The translations under genes and the position numbers were made by a program. DNA of 6,876 bases from Xanthobacteraceae bacterium. GTDB lineage: Bacteria > Pseudomonadota > Alphaproteobacteria > Rhizobiales > Xanthobacteraceae. Every line of letters starts with the position of its first letter. Positions within the stretch are counted from its first letter, which is position 1. The notes under the pieces were generated by a model. It was not told the origin of the DNA. It ran no database searches and worked only from the letters and a program-made list of their open reading frames with translations. The stretch lies in NCBI GenBank assembly GCA_030044035.1, contig JASHWN010000045.1:1-6876 (forward strand). Direction: 5' to 3'. This document shows, piece after piece, positions 5,960 to 6,876 of the stretch.

Positions 5960-6030
5960 AGCAATGCCGCAATATAGCCCAGGTTTTTGACGGCGGCGAG
6001 ACGCCCGCGCGGGCTCCGGTGGAGCGGTGT

Positions 6031-6876
6031 TTACTCGGCTTTGTCGCCGTAAAGCGTGGCCAGCGTGCTCTTGAACAGCAGCGCCACCGGGACGGCCATG
6101 ATGATTCCGGGTATCCCGAACACGATGCCGCCGGCGAGAAAGCAGAAGATGATCAGGACCGGATGGACGTGAGCGGCAGTGCCGAGCACGAATGGGCCGA
6201 TCAGCTGATCGATCGATAGGCGCAGCGCCGTCGCATACAGCGCATAGTCTATGATGCTCATAAAGCCGGTCGCGGTGCGCAGCGAGACCAGGCCGGCAAT
6301 GATGGCGGCCGAGGTCGGCCCGATCACCGGCACGGTTTCGAGAATGCCGGTCAACAGCGCCAGCAGCACCGCGTGCTCGATGCCGAGAAAGTATTTCAAG
6401 CCCACATAAGAGGCTGCCGTCGCATAAATCATGACGACGATCATGCCGAGGAAATAGCGGGTTAGAACGGGGTCGAGCCGCTGCCAGATGCGATTGGCGA
6501 GGGCGCGGCGGTGCGGCGGCACCATCCAAAAAATGCCGCCGGCCAAGCGATGACCGCTGATCAGGAAATAAAGCAGCAGGACGGCCATGAGGAACGCGCC
6601 CATGACGGACAGCAAGCTGTAGCCGGCCAGCGTGACCAGCACATTGGATTGTCCAAGCCAATCACGCAGCTTCTCGAGCAGGCCCTGCGCGAGCTCGTGC
6701 GCATCAACCGTGTGGCCGAGTAGAGGAACCGGCTGGCTACCGATGGCGTCGCGCACGAAGCGCTCCAGCGTGCCCTGCAGGTCGCTCGTCAGGCCGCGCG
6801 CCTCGGCGACGATTCGTGTGCCGGCAAAATCCAGAAACAACGCGCCAATGCCGAGAAAAACCAGAAAAAACAAAAC
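6031..6876 (-). CDS. AI-2E/PerM-family membrane transport protein, partial (N-terminus outside window)
   Basis: This is the C-terminal 281 residues or so of a polytopic inner-membrane protein of the AI-2E transporter (PerM/YdiK-like) family. The frame is open through the right edge and ends at TAA 6033-6031. It starts inside a hydrophobic segment (FFLVFLGIGALFLDF), followed by a soluble amphipathic region, as is usual for the family. Later membrane segments include LLSVMGAFLMAVLLLYFLIS and MIVVMIYATAASYVGL. The family signatures ETVPVIGPTSAAIIAGL and GGIVFGIPGIIMAVPVALLFK are clear. Members are usually about 350-400 residues, so roughly 70-120 residues are missing. Homologues have been linked to autoinducer-2 export or Na+/H+ exchange, but most have unknown substrates, so none is assigned. 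It lies upstream of the hpnI-hpnJ operon on the same strand, with a 129-base gap containing a dyad, and is probably not in the same operon. Confidence 0.9.
   Translation of the reverse strand, partial: VLFFLVFLGIGALFLDFAGTRIVAEARGLTSDLQGTLERFVRDAIGSQPVPLLGHTVDAHELAQGLLEKLRDWLGQSNVLVTLAGYSLLSVMGAFLMAVLLLYFLISGHRLAGGIFWMVPPHRRALANRIWQRLDPVLTRYFLGMIVVMIYATAASYVGLKYFLGIEHAVLLALLTGILETVPVIGPTSAAIIAGLVSLRTATGFMSIIDYALYATALRLSIDQLIGPFVLGTAAHVHPVLIIFCFLAGGIVFGIPGIIMAVPVALLFKSTLATLYGDKAE

Noticed and set aside
5902..5964. Longer start (TTG at 5964) for the operon's first gene
   Set aside because: It would include the dyad arms as coding sequence and lacks a better ribosome-binding site; the ATG at 5901 has GGAG at 7-base spacing.
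6003..6014. Perfect 12-base palindrome GCCCGCGCGGGC downstream of the AI-2E-family gene, as its terminator
   Set aside because: It has no loop of its own and no T tract follows, so it cannot fold as a normal intrinsic terminator; such palindromes are expected in GC-rich DNA.
1..6876. CRISPR array, tRNA, rRNA, insertion sequence or prophage signatures
   Set aside because: None seen: no spaced direct repeats, no tRNA-like cloverleaf, no transposase or integrase motif in either strand.

Overview
The window is high-GC DNA, most likely from an alphaproteobacterium of the Rhizobiales/Hyphomicrobiales type. The basis is codon use, gene content and a paired-hairpin intergenic repeat; the exact genus cannot be read from the sequence. 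Its core is part of the accessory hopanoid (bacteriohopanepolyol, BHP) biosynthesis locus, flanked by two partial genes that do not obviously belong to it.

Layout from left to right: (1) the 3' end of a plus-strand aldehyde dehydrogenase gene, cut by the window edge. (2) A short convergent intergenic region with two back-to-back hairpins typical of a dispersed palindromic repeat. (3) hpnG on the minus strand, the phosphorylase that converts adenosylhopane to ribosylhopane. (4) A 240-base divergent intergenic region. (5) hpnA on the plus strand, a hopanoid-associated NAD-dependent epimerase-type SDR protein. (6) A 14-bp-stem hairpin between the convergent hpnA and hpnJ genes. (7) A minus-strand operon read right to left: an unnamed conserved gene (possibly YkoP-like), hpnI (glycosyltransferase) and hpnJ (radical SAM), joined by two ATGA stop/start overlaps. 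(8) A 129-base leader with a perfect 9-bp inverted repeat. (9) A minus-strand AI-2E/PerM-family membrane protein gene, cut by the right edge.

HpnG makes the ribosylhopane precursor of bacteriohopanetetrol (BHT). HpnI adds an N-acetylhexosamine to BHT, and HpnJ carries out the ring rearrangement that gives the BHT cyclitol ether. In the published pathway a deacetylase, HpnK, acts between HpnI and HpnJ. No hpnK is present here, and the operon instead begins with the unnamed conserved gene, translationally coupled to hpnI. That gene is the best candidate for something undescribed. hpnH, the squalene-hopene cyclase and the squalene synthesis genes are not in the window.
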